This document shows positions 1 to 11,399 of a stretch of 64,000 bases of DNA, piece by piece. A program made the translations under genes and the position numbers. The notes under the pieces are model-generated. The model worked only from the letters and a program-made list of their open reading frames with translations, was not told where the DNA came from and searched no databases. This DNA comes from Alligator mississippiensis (taxonomy: Eukaryota; Chordata; Crocodylia; Alligatoridae): assembly GCF_030867095.1 (NCBI RefSeq), contig NC_081832.1:57955444-58019443 (forward strand). Direction: 5' to 3'. Every line of letters starts with the position of its first letter. Positions within the stretch are counted from its first letter, which is position 1.

Positions 1-1080
1 CAGAAGTATAATTTTTCCCCAGTTGCCAAAATGGGGAGCTGAGTCTGAGTTTTCCTAATCAAAATGTTGCCTTTCTTTCTCCTCCATCCTTCAAAAAGAA
101 GGAAGGGGTGGGGGGGTCTACATTTCTCAGTGGAAGCAAAAATCTTTCATAAAAAGCTGCATTTGTTCCTTTTGAAGGTGACGTTCTGTGGAAGGTGACC
201 ATCCAGATCGATTATTTGATCAGTGTATTTTACTGCTTCAGTCAATGTTTGGAAGATGGAGGTAGATCTGCATCTTGTGCCTGTGGCCTGTGCCCAACTG
301 TTGAAAGGAGAACCTGTGTTATTCTAAGGCATTCTTTTGAAGGGCAGACAGATGATCAGTTGACGCCAAACCAGGGTGGACCCTGGCCCTCCATACAGGA
401 ACCAGGAGACTTGAGCACTGTACTTGCAGCATGAACACCGTGTGCCCCCCACCCCGAGGCTGGGGGGGCATGGTGAGCTTCTGCAGGTGGTGGTGGCGCT
501 GACAGTGGCGGGAGCATGGTGGCAGTAAACGGGGAGTTCCTGCAGGTTGCCCTGGCGCTGTCAGCAGCGGGGGGGAGGTAGCGAGTGCCAACTGACGGGC
601 TTTTGGCAATCACCCTCAGATGTCAGCAGTGGCCAGCAGTGATCATGGACCGCCTGCAGATGCCACCAGTGGTGTTGGCAGCGAGGGGTGGGGATGGTGA
701 GTGGCAACTGCCCGCAGGCACCACTGGCAGTGTCAGTGCCACCTTTTCACAGGGGGTGCGCTGCCATTTTCAGGGGGTGCACGAGCAACCCCTACTCATC
801 GCCAATGGCTTGCATGTCTCTTTACCAGCCTGCAGACTCTTCTTAAAGGGCTGCCTGGTTTGGCACCCATTAGCCTTTCCCAACCCGCTTCCTTCAAAGC
901 GTCCAGTGCTGCACTTTCCCCCTGCGCCTTTAAACCTGCAAGCGCCCCCCCAGCGCTCCCTGCCCCTGGCTCTCTCTACCTAGGGCTTTCTTCCTTCATT
1001 CCTCCCCTTTCCTATGCGCTGTTTTCTGAAATCCCTGCTACTCCTCAGCCCATTTCCCAGGGCTCTTCATGCCCCTCATT
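1..1080. other. 5' flank of GABRB2; degenerate GC-rich repeat at about 430-830
   Basis: No gene is recognised here. The first 430 bases are ordinary sequence. From about 430 to 830 there are loosely repeated G/C-rich motifs (variants of CTGCAGG, GGCGCTG, TGTCAGCAG and GCCACCAGTGG), which look like a decayed interspersed or tandem repeat. Several open frames cross the region, but they lack any known domain and are what GC-rich sequence gives by chance. In other amniotes the neighbour of GABRB2 on this side is GABRA6 in the opposite orientation; nothing in this stretch resembles a GABRA6 exon. Confidence 0.4.
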
Positions 1081-2130
1081 TCTCCTCTCGGCGGTGCTCC
1101 CGCGTGTCCCCCCGCGCTCTTGCCCGCGGTGACGCGGGAGCCGGGCCCCAGGGCCCCGCCGAGCGGCTGCCTGGGCATCACGTGGGCGGCCGGGCGCGGG
1201 GACCGGCTCGTGGCTGGCGCACGCTGCAGCTGCAGAGGCTCGGCTCGGCTGTGCCGCCGGGGCCAGAGCCGGTGCTTCGCCCCCAGGCAACGGGCCGGGC
1301 ATCGCTGCCCCGCTCGCGCTCCCGTGGGCGTGCGTCCCATGCACCCACGCCTGTGTAGCTGCACGATTAAACGAGGCCTCTGTTTAAAACGAGCCTTCTC
1401 CCGGCGGTCCCAGGCGGCTGCTGGCAGATTGAAGTGCGCGCATTCGGGGCGGCCTCTCACCCGGCCACGGGCTTCAGCGCGAGGGCGCGGGGTGCCCGCC
1501 GTGGGGCTCCTGGCGCGGGATGACTAAACGTTTATTCAGGGGAGAGCCGAGGCTTTCTGCTCCCCAGCCGCGGTTCACGTCTCTCTGTGCAGCACGCGCC
1601 CTTGCCCCCCCTTCCCTGCAGCGAATGAAACACTTCTTTTGTTAATTGAGGAATCAAAGCGGTCCTGCCCCATGCCCGTCCCCGTGCCAGCCGGGCGAGG
1701 CGAGGACGTGTGCCCACCCCGGATCCGTTCAGTGAAGCAGCACAGATCCGCGGGGCCAAGTGGGTATTGAGCTGAGGAGGAGGTGTAAAGGGAGCTCCAA
1801 GCAGCGGACAGATTTGCAAGGAATGATTTAAGTCCTCGCTCTCTTTTTTTTTTTCCCCCTTTTCTCCTCTCTCTCTTCTGCTCGGGATTTAAATGTCACT
1901 CAAAACATCCCCAAATCAGCTCCCTGCTCGTCTCTGCTTGCTCCTGAAGCGTTAATTCGAGCAAACCCTGCGTTTCAGCAGCTCTGGTGCTTTGCCCACA
2001 AAGGTAAGGCGGGTCGGCGAGCGGAGCTGCACCGGGTCTGGCTGAGCCCGAAGCCCCGGGCTGCTCGGCGGGGTCTTTTCTCGCCCCTCCCCCCCCTCCC
2101 CCCCCGGCCGGGCTGCATCTACCTGAGGAA
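1080..2130 (+). promoter_or_regulatory. GABRB2: CpG island, likely GABRB2 promoter/5' region
   Basis: The stretch is strongly GC- and CpG-rich against an AT-rich background, densest at about 1085-1520 and 1980-2130. It contains a CACGTG E-box at 1179-1184 directly followed by a GC box (GGGCGG, 1184-1189). It ends about 0.9 kb upstream of the GABRB2 start codon. CpG islands at the 5' end of neuronal receptor genes normally mark promoters, so this is the best candidate for the main or an alternative promoter. Long open frames inside it are a by-product of base composition and show no protein family. Confidence 0.6.
2001..2009 (+). promoter_or_regulatory. GABRB2: Candidate splice donor of a non-coding first exon
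   Basis: The sequence AAG|GTAAGG (exon end 2003, GT at 2004-2005) is close to the optimal donor consensus. It lies at the edge of the CpG island, so a transcript starting in the island could use it and join an acceptor upstream of the ATG exon. The polypyrimidine tract at 2878-2906 followed by AG at 2911-2912 is a possible acceptor. This is inferred from motifs alone. Confidence 0.25.
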
Positions 2131-2302
2131 CTCGCCTTGCTGCTCAAGGCAGAGCCGTAGCGCTGCATGTGTGATATAACGCGAGCTCCCCCCGAGCCAT
2201 TGGAGCTGCTCTAGGAGGTGCCAGGCGAAAATAGGACGGAGGCGATAGAAGGGAGACGTTAGCATTTTTTTTTCCTTCCAAATTTGTCACCCTCTTGCAC
2301 GT

Positions 2303-2340
2303 TATAAATAACCCTGAGACCTGCCTAAGCAGGGACGTCA
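2303..2340 (+). promoter_or_regulatory. GABRB2: TATA-like box with downstream CRE-like site
   Basis: TATAAATA lies at 2303-2310, and a CRE/ATF-like GGACGTCA at 2333-2340 falls where a start site would be expected (about 30 bp downstream). The pair could form a focused promoter for a GABRB2 transcript, but single short motifs occur by chance and no transcript data are available here. Confidence 0.3.
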
Positions 2341-2694
2341 TTAGAGGACCCCCCCCCCCCAGCCCCCCTGCCCTCGAGCAGCCCCGCCGGAGGGGTGGGA
2401 AACATTGCGATCCCTTCTCCCAAGAAACTATTCGTCATCCTTTCAATTTTTCCCTCACCCTGAGAAATAGTGGAGGCTCAGATCCCCCCGCCCCCGCGCC
2501 CATTGCAAACCCAGGTCCCTCTCTGTGCACCTCATCTGCCATTTAGGCTGTTGTTTCCAGGGAGCATAAAGTTAAACACCGCCCCCCCTGCCTCCACCAC
2601 CACCTTTTCTGCTTCTTGTACCATATGTATGCTTTGCATGCCTATTTTTTAACCTTATTTTCTCCCCTGTTTCCAACCCGATTCTGCACAACCT

Positions 2695-2906
2695 CCCCCC
2701 CCCCCCCCCCCTTCTTTTAAACTAGGTTGCAAAACTGCTTCTACCCTGCAACTCCTGAAACTTCCAGGCTGGCTGTAGTCAATGTTATATACTAACAAAA
2801 AAGGACAACAAAAATACAATTGATCCTCCTGTGGATGACTTTTTTTTTTAAATAATGCATTTCCTTCTTCCCCTTTAATTCTTCTTCTTTTTTTTTTTTT
2901 TTTTTT
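2695..2906. repeat. Homopolymer runs: 17 C (2695-2711) and 19 T (2888-2906)
   Basis: Two simple runs lie in the region just upstream of the coding start. The T run with its preceding CTTCTTCTTC makes a strong polypyrimidine tract followed by GGCAAG, which could act as a splice acceptor for the exon holding the ATG. Such runs are also prone to length error in assemblies. Confidence 0.85.
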
Positions 2907-2969
2907 GGCAAGGAAATTTGCTCGATCTCCAGCAGCAACCACTGCTCCTTTTGATGTTGTGGTACGCCG

Positions 2970-2981
2970 TGCGCATGCGCC
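2970..2981. promoter_or_regulatory. GABRB2: NRF1 binding site (perfect palindrome)
   Basis: TGCGCATGCGCC matches the NRF1 consensus YGCGCAYGCGCR at all core positions. It sits 88 bp upstream of the GABRB2 ATG in a locally AT/T-rich context, so it is not merely a by-product of the CpG island. NRF1 sites usually lie very near transcription starts, and NRF1 is known to drive other neuronal genes, including a GABA-A beta subunit (GABRB1). This suggests a transcript with a short 5' UTR starting close by. Confidence 0.6.
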
Positions 2982-3068
2982 TCACATTAGAATTACTGCA
3001 CTGGCCAGAATAAGTTGGATCTCTTCTTCTCTTCACTGAAACCCAAAATCATATCAAAAGCCAAAGGG

Positions 3069-3145
3069 ATGGTGAGAGTCCGGAGAAAGGGTTACTTTGG
3101 GATTTGGTCATTCCCCTTAATAATAGCAGTGGTGTGTGCTCAGAG
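3069..3145 (+). CDS. GABRB2: GABRB2 coding exon 1 (signal peptide)
   Basis: This exon encodes the start of the GABA-A receptor beta-2 subunit, a chloride-channel subunit of inhibitory synapses. The ATG at 3069 opens [15 protein letters not shown], followed by a hydrophobic core ([10 protein letters not shown]), a classical secretory signal peptide with a basic N-terminus. Human beta-2 as I recall it begins [15 protein letters not shown], whereas beta-1 and beta-3 differ widely here, so the paralogue assignment is firm. The exon ends in AG at 3144-3145 before GTGAGT; Ser26 is split across the junction (25 codons plus two bases). The start is chosen from homology and lies in a good context (GGGATGG). 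The main difference from mammals is Val for Trp at residue 2, in the part that is cleaved off. Confidence 0.95.
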
Positions 3146-4498
<1,353 letters not shown>

Positions 4499-4707
4499 TG
4501 ATAATTTTTCATTTGGCCACATTGTGCGATGGTTTCGACTCCAGGTCATCAAAACAGCCCCCCAGTCTCTTGCTGTTCTTTCCCTCCTGTGCATGTTAAG
4601 CCTGTTAAGGACTTGTTCTACTCTCTGCCCGGAGAGATGCTGGCAAGGGCCCTGGTTGCCTACACGGCACAGGAGGCGTTACCAATGGAAACCTCCCTGC
4701 TGATGGC

Positions 4708-4738
4708 GGGGGGGGGGGATAAAACATCCCCCCCCCCC
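4708..4738. repeat. Perfect G11/C11 hairpin
   Basis: Eleven G, then AT, a five-base spacer (AAAAC), AT, then eleven C. The two 13-base arms are perfect reverse complements. It lies 300 bp into intron 3. On both strands it could form a very stable hairpin or a G-rich structure. Confidence 0.9.
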
Positions 4739-4919
4739 ACTCCCGGGGAACACACTGACCCGGAGGGGGTGGGATTTCGGCTGCTCAGGTGCACGGCCCA
4801 TGAACCCCCAAGGAGGGGAAAAACATCCGGTAGATTAATCATCTGCAATAGAGACATTAAGGGTTATTTTTATGTTATGACTCACAGCATGTTCAAAGCT
4901 TGTGCGCTTTATTGACAGT

Positions 4920-5210
4920 CTTACTATGTAGTTGCTACCGCTCGAGCCGTGCAGCCAGCGCTGCGGAGCGGGCGCCGGAGTTTCCAGGCTGTGGGAAGCA
5001 GGCGAGCCCGGCTTTGCTCGTGCAAGGGCGCCCCCTGCCGACGGCCGGGCCGCACTGCAGCCCGGAGCGCCGGCCGAGGACCTTGCTTCCTGCTCGCAGC
5101 CTCGTGCACCTGGTTTCTTTTCCTTGCAAGTCGTGGCCGATGGGCAGCCGCCCCGCCCTCAGACCCCAGGTGCTTTCCCCGAGCCAGAGCCCTGAGTCTG
5201 CCTGCCAAAC
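4920..5210. promoter_or_regulatory. CpG-rich patch with CTCF-like core in intron 3
   Basis: A second GC- and CpG-rich block lies about 0.5-0.8 kb downstream of exon 3. It includes GCGCCCCCTG at 5028-5037, the core of the CTCF motif, though the flanking consensus bases are incomplete. No recognisable protein is encoded. It may be an intragenic regulatory element or an alternative promoter. Confidence 0.4.
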
Positions 5211-5239
5211 GCTTGCAAACCTACAGGCTTTCCTCCTGC

Positions 5240-8200
5240 CACTCAGCCAAAAGTGCTGAAATGTGCAGGGGAAGGTTGGGAATTGGGTGCACCAGAGTCT
5301 CAGTCTCTGCCCAGGCAGGTTTCTTTATCCCTTTTCCCAAGCTGAATTCCACGTGGGACCCTGCTGTGTTGCAATGGATGAGTTGAAGGCCCGTTGAGGA
5401 ATAGCCGATTCATGTCACCAGAAGTTGGCCTTGTGCTTTATCACAGATCTTTCTGACTCTGGCGCTGGACTTGAGGTCAGACTGAGGGCTTTATTTTTCC
5501 CCTCACAGACCTGGTTTCATTTCTGAGCTTGTTAGGAATGTAAGATTTTGTGTTTTATGAAGTGTACTGCTAGAAAACTCCCACACTCTTCTACTTTTTA
5601 ATGCAAATGAAATGTTCTCTTTACCTAACTTATGTTTCCAGTGGTCATTATTAGCCAAAGAAGGGTTTTAAAAAAAAGTTTTTAGGCTATAAGTTTAATT
5701 ATCTATGCTCTTTGTATCCGTTATCAAAACAGTTGAAATGGTCTATAGTTGCTAAAATGATGAAGTTGCTCATGGGATAAGTTAACTAAATCACTTGTGT
5801 GTTCTGTTTCATTATCTGGGAGGCTAATGAACTGTTGAGAGTATAGCAGCAGCTTTGAAACTATCATAAGGCCGAGGAGCTCTTCAAGGATTATGCTGAC
5901 ACTGTTTAGCAGTCTTTTTATTTCCATGTAAACGTTTATGGGTCAGATTCTACAGTTTTCTACGGATCCTTCAGATTCTATCCTAAAGCACTTTATTTGT
6001 CAACTCACAGAATTTGGCCCTGTGTTTGCAGGTACTTATTGGAATATAGGCACCATACAGATGCTAAAATGTGCTAGCAGCAAATGTTACATGTTAAATA
6101 CTTATTAACAAATACATGGGCTAATAAGGAGATGTGTCACATTTAAAACAAACTTTCCTATTTGTTACTGTTCTTGGCAGATAGTTGCAAGATAAAATAA
6201 ACATGGTCATTGGAACATTGTTGGTAGTTAATGATGTACATGCTCTTCTTTAAAAAAAAAAAAAAGTTATATTAACAGGGTTTTTTTTTTTTTTTCTCCT
6301 TTCTTATGCTGACTTCTGTATCCACTGATGTATTTTTCCAAATAGTTCATTGCTCTGGCCTGGATTAGTATCGTTTAAAAATGCAGTTTTGCTCAGTCTA
6401 ATGCTATTGTCAAGTGTGCTGTTATTTTTAATAAACTGAGGAAGTTCTGTGGGAAAAATGATCCATAGTATAATGATACCATTAGACCTAATGCATAGAA
6501 TTATATGCTGTAGCTTCTAAATGTTTATCTTTGAAGACTTGCTAATAGAGTGCTTGATCCTGCTGTGGTGGAAAACGGTAAAACTTCCAATAGTTTCGCC
6601 AAGAGTAGGCTCCATATTTCTAATCTTTATTTCTAATAGATTAACTAATATGTAATACAATGCTTCTTTTAAGAAAACTTATGGACTTCTAATTTAGATA
6701 ATTATCAGTATGGAATTTAGTGCCAAGGTCTTTTCAGAAAGTTTAAGTGCCACAGACACAAAACCACATTTAATGAAAAGTAGATTGTAATGTGGGTAGC
6801 ACAGATATGGAGATAAATAGTTGCCTTTTATAAATATCTACTAGCCATATCAAACTAGTAAGGTTTTTTGCTGGAGATAGTATGTGGTCTGTGTGTGTGT
6901 ATGACAGTAGAGAATCTGCTAAAGTTTATCTCTACTGAAGAGTGTTAGTTTGTGTGACTTATGCAAATGTGCTCATGTGCAGATGCATGTGCACATGCAC
7001 ACACACACAAAATAAATGAGTGGAAAACTTGGTATTGGTTTGAGAACATTTTATAGCTGTTCTTGATAGTATTTTAATGAAAGGTCTAGCTTCTGGAAAA
7101 AACATGAAACCGTGTAAAGCCTTGTTAGACAATCTGATAAACTTGGCACAGGGTTTGTTGATATGTGGTTAATTTTATCAAGCATAACTAAGAGTTATGG
7201 ACTGAATATGGTATATAAAGGGAGTTCTGCTTAAATAATTTGAATGTGACATCACATTCTTAACAGAACACATTTGTCTGAAATATTTTTTTTCTTCTTT
7301 TAGTTTGATAAAAATTCTTAATTTATAATAAGGATAATTTCTTGGCCTACTTCACTGTAAAATAAATATGAGAATTAATTTACAGTTCTCTAGAAATCAT
7401 TGTATGCAATAATATGACCTGAAAGACCCATAATAAATGGAAAGACAGGTGTACAAGAAAAGATTGGAAGACATGAACTCAACATAGTGAACCTTATCTT
7501 CCTTATCCATTGGAAGGTTTAGTTTTGACTTCGGTAGAAATCAAGCCCAAGCGTATGGCCTGCTATCTGGCATTCAGTCTTCTGAAGTAACGAAAGCTAC
7601 AGAGAAATCCTTTGTGATATAAGGGATCATTTTCCTATTCATAGAAAATGGAAAATGTAGTCAAGGCAAAATTCCTGTTGACTTCAACTGAAGATAAATG
7701 ATTGTCCATTTGTGTGCATGTACATTAAAGGTAATTAAGCTTTTGCCTTTAAGAAGAGAGTAGGCACCCTTACAGAGATCTTCTCATCTAATTTCAACAT
7801 TCACATAGTTTATAAGTTTCTCATCTCTCCCCTTCCTCCTCACCTCGTATGTATCTCTACAGAGAGAAGGATAACTTTGATATTTTTTTAATTTTTTTTT
7901 TTTTTTAAATCAGCCTAGAGCTGAGGAAGACTGAACCTCACAAATGATCAACAGGACATCAGGTTTTGTGGTTGCCTTCAAAAGAGAGCATTTTGTATGG
8001 AAGAGAATTAAAACTGGAAGCAGTTCATTTATTTTTAATCTCTTCTAGTAAGAAATCTGGACACAGATGTATATTTAATTTTCAAAACCCAAGTTCAAAC
8101 ATTGTGTATATGCTGGCAAAAATAATGCTTTCCAAACCATGGCCATAATGAAGGCTCATAAAGTCAGGTTTTCAGACCTACTTGAGAGTTAGCAAATGTC

Positions 8201-9760
8201 ATTTTCAGTTTGCATTCATTCTTCACATTTTGCACAGAAATAAAGTATCTTAGGTGATGACTTTGTGCAGTGCAGTAGTAACTATATCTTAATCCATTTA
8301 CTTCATTCAGTTTTGGCTTGGGACTATATTACCATTAGTTAAGAGTTTGCTTCTTTGCCAGTCATGCTGCAGATATCCTTAGACATTTCTGATTTCAGGT
8401 GACAGTTGAAAATAAACATGAAGAGGTGTGATAACTACTTAAACCAAAACGGTGTTCCTGTGATAATGAATTCAAGATTAGCTGTATTTCAGTGAGTCTA
8501 AATACGAAAGTCTCAGGAGACTTTCCAGGTGTTTGTTACTGTACTTGAATTTCCTTCCCAGCTTCCTTTTCCCTAATAATAATCAGACTCATTATAAAGA
8601 TTGTATCTCGAGAGGGTTTAATAGTCTATTTTTAAATAACTAATGCCAGCTGAGATGTCAGATTTCCAAATATGCACCTTCTTCAATAATAATTGAAACA
8701 GTATTTTAGACTAACATTAGCAACTGAGATTCTGTCTTCTGTCCCCAAACATTTCCATCATGCATTGTGATTAGAAAACAAGCTTTTAGCTACTGGTTTG
8801 TTAGGACTATTGGGGGTAAATTTGGGAAATAATTGTTTGCCAATTTTTATAAAGATCATACATGGTGTATTTAGCAAATATTCTATGCACATAGGTCTTC
8901 TATATGGGTCTCAGAGGACAATTTTTTTTTTTATTGTCTATGGCTAATATGGGATTCTATTATAGAACATCTTAAAACAAAAAAAGAAATGGTCTGATGT
9001 ATGTTTGTGGTTATATCCAATAAGTCATTGTTATTTAATAATGGATTTATTATTTAAATAATGGATTTTTCATTTAATTAACTGACGTATTGTTCTTAAT
9101 GAATGCGTTGCTATCATGGAACGTGTGAGGAGAATGCAAACAGATTACTTGGTTAAAAATATCTGTATGGTATTACTAGACAGATTTTGGCATGGATTTA
9201 GTATTCATGCTTGGAGTAAAATTGATACAATAGACTGGTTTGTCTTAGTGGGAGCCATTATGGTTGATTGAGTGTATAATCTTTCCATCGAGCAGGAGTT
9301 ACAGAAACAAAAGAGCTGTTATAGTCTATCAGGGTAAGATTCACTTCTTAAAGCATGCCAAATTTTACACAACAAATCCTAAGAGCTCCTAGCTTTACAG
9401 AGTTAGGTTTTCTATATTAAATTTCAGCATTTATGCTCAAGGTATCCCAAAATTGTTTTAAAAAGTAAGGTACACTGGAATGTAGCGAGCCCAGAACAGA
9501 GCTAAGATAGAGCAGTGGTGGACTCTGACTTTGAGTCCTCATCAATAGTACAGAACCCCTGGGCTCTTGTAAAATCTATAAAACTTCCTTTAGTAATCTG
9601 TGATGGAGAGGAGCATCAGTAAAGGATCAACAGATGCAGCCTGGGTTTATGAGAACAGAATGAGGAGGGATCTTATGTTTCAAGTAGCAAAACTCAGGCA
9701 GGGAGATTGTTGTTCACATACTCTGAACTTTCCTGTATGTAGGACTGATGAGGAGTGTGG
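5240..9760. other. AT-rich intron sequence, no recognised feature
   Basis: I see only short A and T runs and a small (AC)n tract near 7000-7010. No open frame here resembles a known protein, and no terminal repeats were found by eye. Conserved non-coding elements could be present but need alignment to see. Confidence 0.6.
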
Positions 9761-9769
9761 TGGGTAATG

Positions 9770-9960
9770 CTGATACAGGGGGAAAAAGAGGAAGGGTGAA
9801 ACAAGACCTATCGGAAAGGGGCAGAATGAAAGAATAAAAGGGGTAGAACTTTTATAGAGAAAAAAGGAGAAAAGGAAGAAAAGAAAAATTAGAGGGAGGG
9901 AGCTAGAGTGAGGGGGAAAGGCAAGGTATATAAAGAGCAAATGGGGGTCGTAGGAAAGTG
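9770..9960. repeat. Purine-rich tract
   Basis: About 190 bases on the + strand are mostly A and G (for example AGAGGAAGGG, GAGAAAAGGAAGAAAAG, GAGGGAGGGAGC). The complementary pyrimidine strand gives a spurious low-complexity open frame. Such tracts can form triplex DNA. Confidence 0.6.
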
Positions 9961-10421
9961 AAAAAAATCCTGCCTGCTTGCGAGTTATCTATTTACATAT
10001 AGGAAATCATGGTACAGAGAAGTGGTAGAGAATGGCCATTTCTTTTGCCTGATATGACATGAAAATATGAAAAGTGAAGTTCAGGTGGATCTTGAGAGAG
10101 CATCAGCTTTGTGATCTGAAAAGATTTCCAGGTTATAGTGGATTATTTGCTCATTATGTGTTTGCTCTTTTTGCATCGTCACAGATGTGCATAACATAAC
10201 AAAATAAATAAAAAGAAAACTGCTTCTTCCCAAGGAACTTGGGTGTGAATTGTTCAAGTTTTATGTATGAAATAGTAGAGTTAGAGCTTTTTGGACTCCA
10301 CAATCCACCATAACTACAAGGCACAGCTGGTGGTGTAGAGTGACCATCGAGAAAAGTAGTGACTTGCATGAAAGCTACTGCTGAGTTCACGCAACTCGGG
10401 ACACAATCTATTTTAAGATAG

Positions 10422-10671
10422 CAGTTATCAACCTTTATAGACTCAAGGTACCCCTCATTTAACTGAAAGCACACCTCCATAACTTTGTGAAACTAATTTA
10501 TTTATTACAGTGCTTAATTACCTCCCTGCAGAATACCAGGTAGTAGGGGAAGGGAGTGACTAGGTGGGGATGAGCCTGAACCTGAGCTTATCTGCTCACA
10601 CCTGTCTTATCTCCTTATACCTCAGCAGCACCCGTCAAAGGATCTTGGGGCACCGTGGTTGAGAGCCACTG
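10422..10671. mobile_element. Non-autonomous hAT element (CAGTGGTTCTCAACC type)
   Basis: The left end (CAGTTATCAACC) and right end (GGTTGAGAGCCACTG) are inverted copies of the terminal repeat CAGTGGTTCTCAACC that is common in vertebrate hAT MITEs, and the interior reads like the usual AGACTCAAGGTACCCCTC. It is about 250 bp with no coding capacity. The flanking 8-mers match poorly, so the copy is probably old. Confidence 0.75.
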
Positions 10672-11029
10672 TACAAAGAGAAGGCATGTTGGTTTGAATA
10701 TCAAGTTTACCCAGTGCTGGTTTTGGATAGCAGATCTGTAACTTCTGAGCCAGAACAGGGTTAAATGTAACCTTTCATGTGAAGGATACTCTTGTGATGC
10801 AGTTTCTTTTCTCATATGTGAAAACTAAGTAGGCCCTCCAATGATGGACTGAGATTTGAATCAATGAGCACCTAGTTCAAAAGTGAGTGCCGTCATGGAT
10901 ACCATGTGTGGGTCAAATTGTACACACTATATAACATGCATACTTATAATGTAAACTGTTCTATTTTAAATGCCTACAATTTGAGCTTTGAAAATTAAAT
11001 ATTTTTGTCTATCTGTAGTAGCAGTTTTA

Positions 11030-11031
<2 letters not shown>

Positions 11032-11099
<68 letters not shown>
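11032..11099. repeat. Compound microsatellite (TG)n(TA)n
   Basis: About 20 TG units are followed by about 14 TA units without interruption. It is likely to vary in length between individuals and is prone to assembly error. Confidence 0.97.
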
Positions 11100-11104
<5 letters not shown>

Positions 11105-11248
11105 CTTTTCTGACAGGTGCACAGCTCTCAGGGGCTGTTTCAGAAACAGATTGAGAGAGAGAGAAGGATAATTCCCTTATAAAAATGATAACAGAGTGAT
11201 GTTGGAGTTGTGATGGTCTAGGGCTTTTGTGAGAGGCAAGGATTTCTT

Positions 11249-11382
11249 AGGGTGATATCTTTTATTGGACCAACTGCATAGTTAGGATAGAGTTAGACAA
11301 GCTTTCAGTTGCAAGACATTCTTCATCAGGTTGTCTAACTCTATCACAACTATGCAGTTGGTCTAATAAAAGATATCACCCT
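11249..11382. mobile_element. Foldback element with 52-bp arms
   Basis: The left arm 11249-11300 and right arm 11331-11382 are reverse complements at 49 of 52 positions, around a 30-base loop. The outer arm begins AGGGTGATATCTTTTATT and contains GACCAACTGCATAGTT. The same end motif (TTTTATTAGACCAACTAG) is found in the TIR element at 46437-47901 and in a fragment at about 20698, so this is a family of foldback or MITE-type DNA transposons. I cannot name it. Confidence 0.75.
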
Positions 11383-11399
11383 TGATAAAAAATGGTCAT

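Noticed and set aside
1038-1527. Long open frames on both strands in the CpG island (up to 152 codons)
   Set aside because: GC-rich DNA has few stop codons; there are no domains, and the proteins are alanine/arginine/proline-rich in every frame.
9680-9940. 86-codon - strand open frame rich in Phe/Leu/Ser
   Set aside because: It is the complement of the purine-rich tract at 9770-9960 and is low-complexity.
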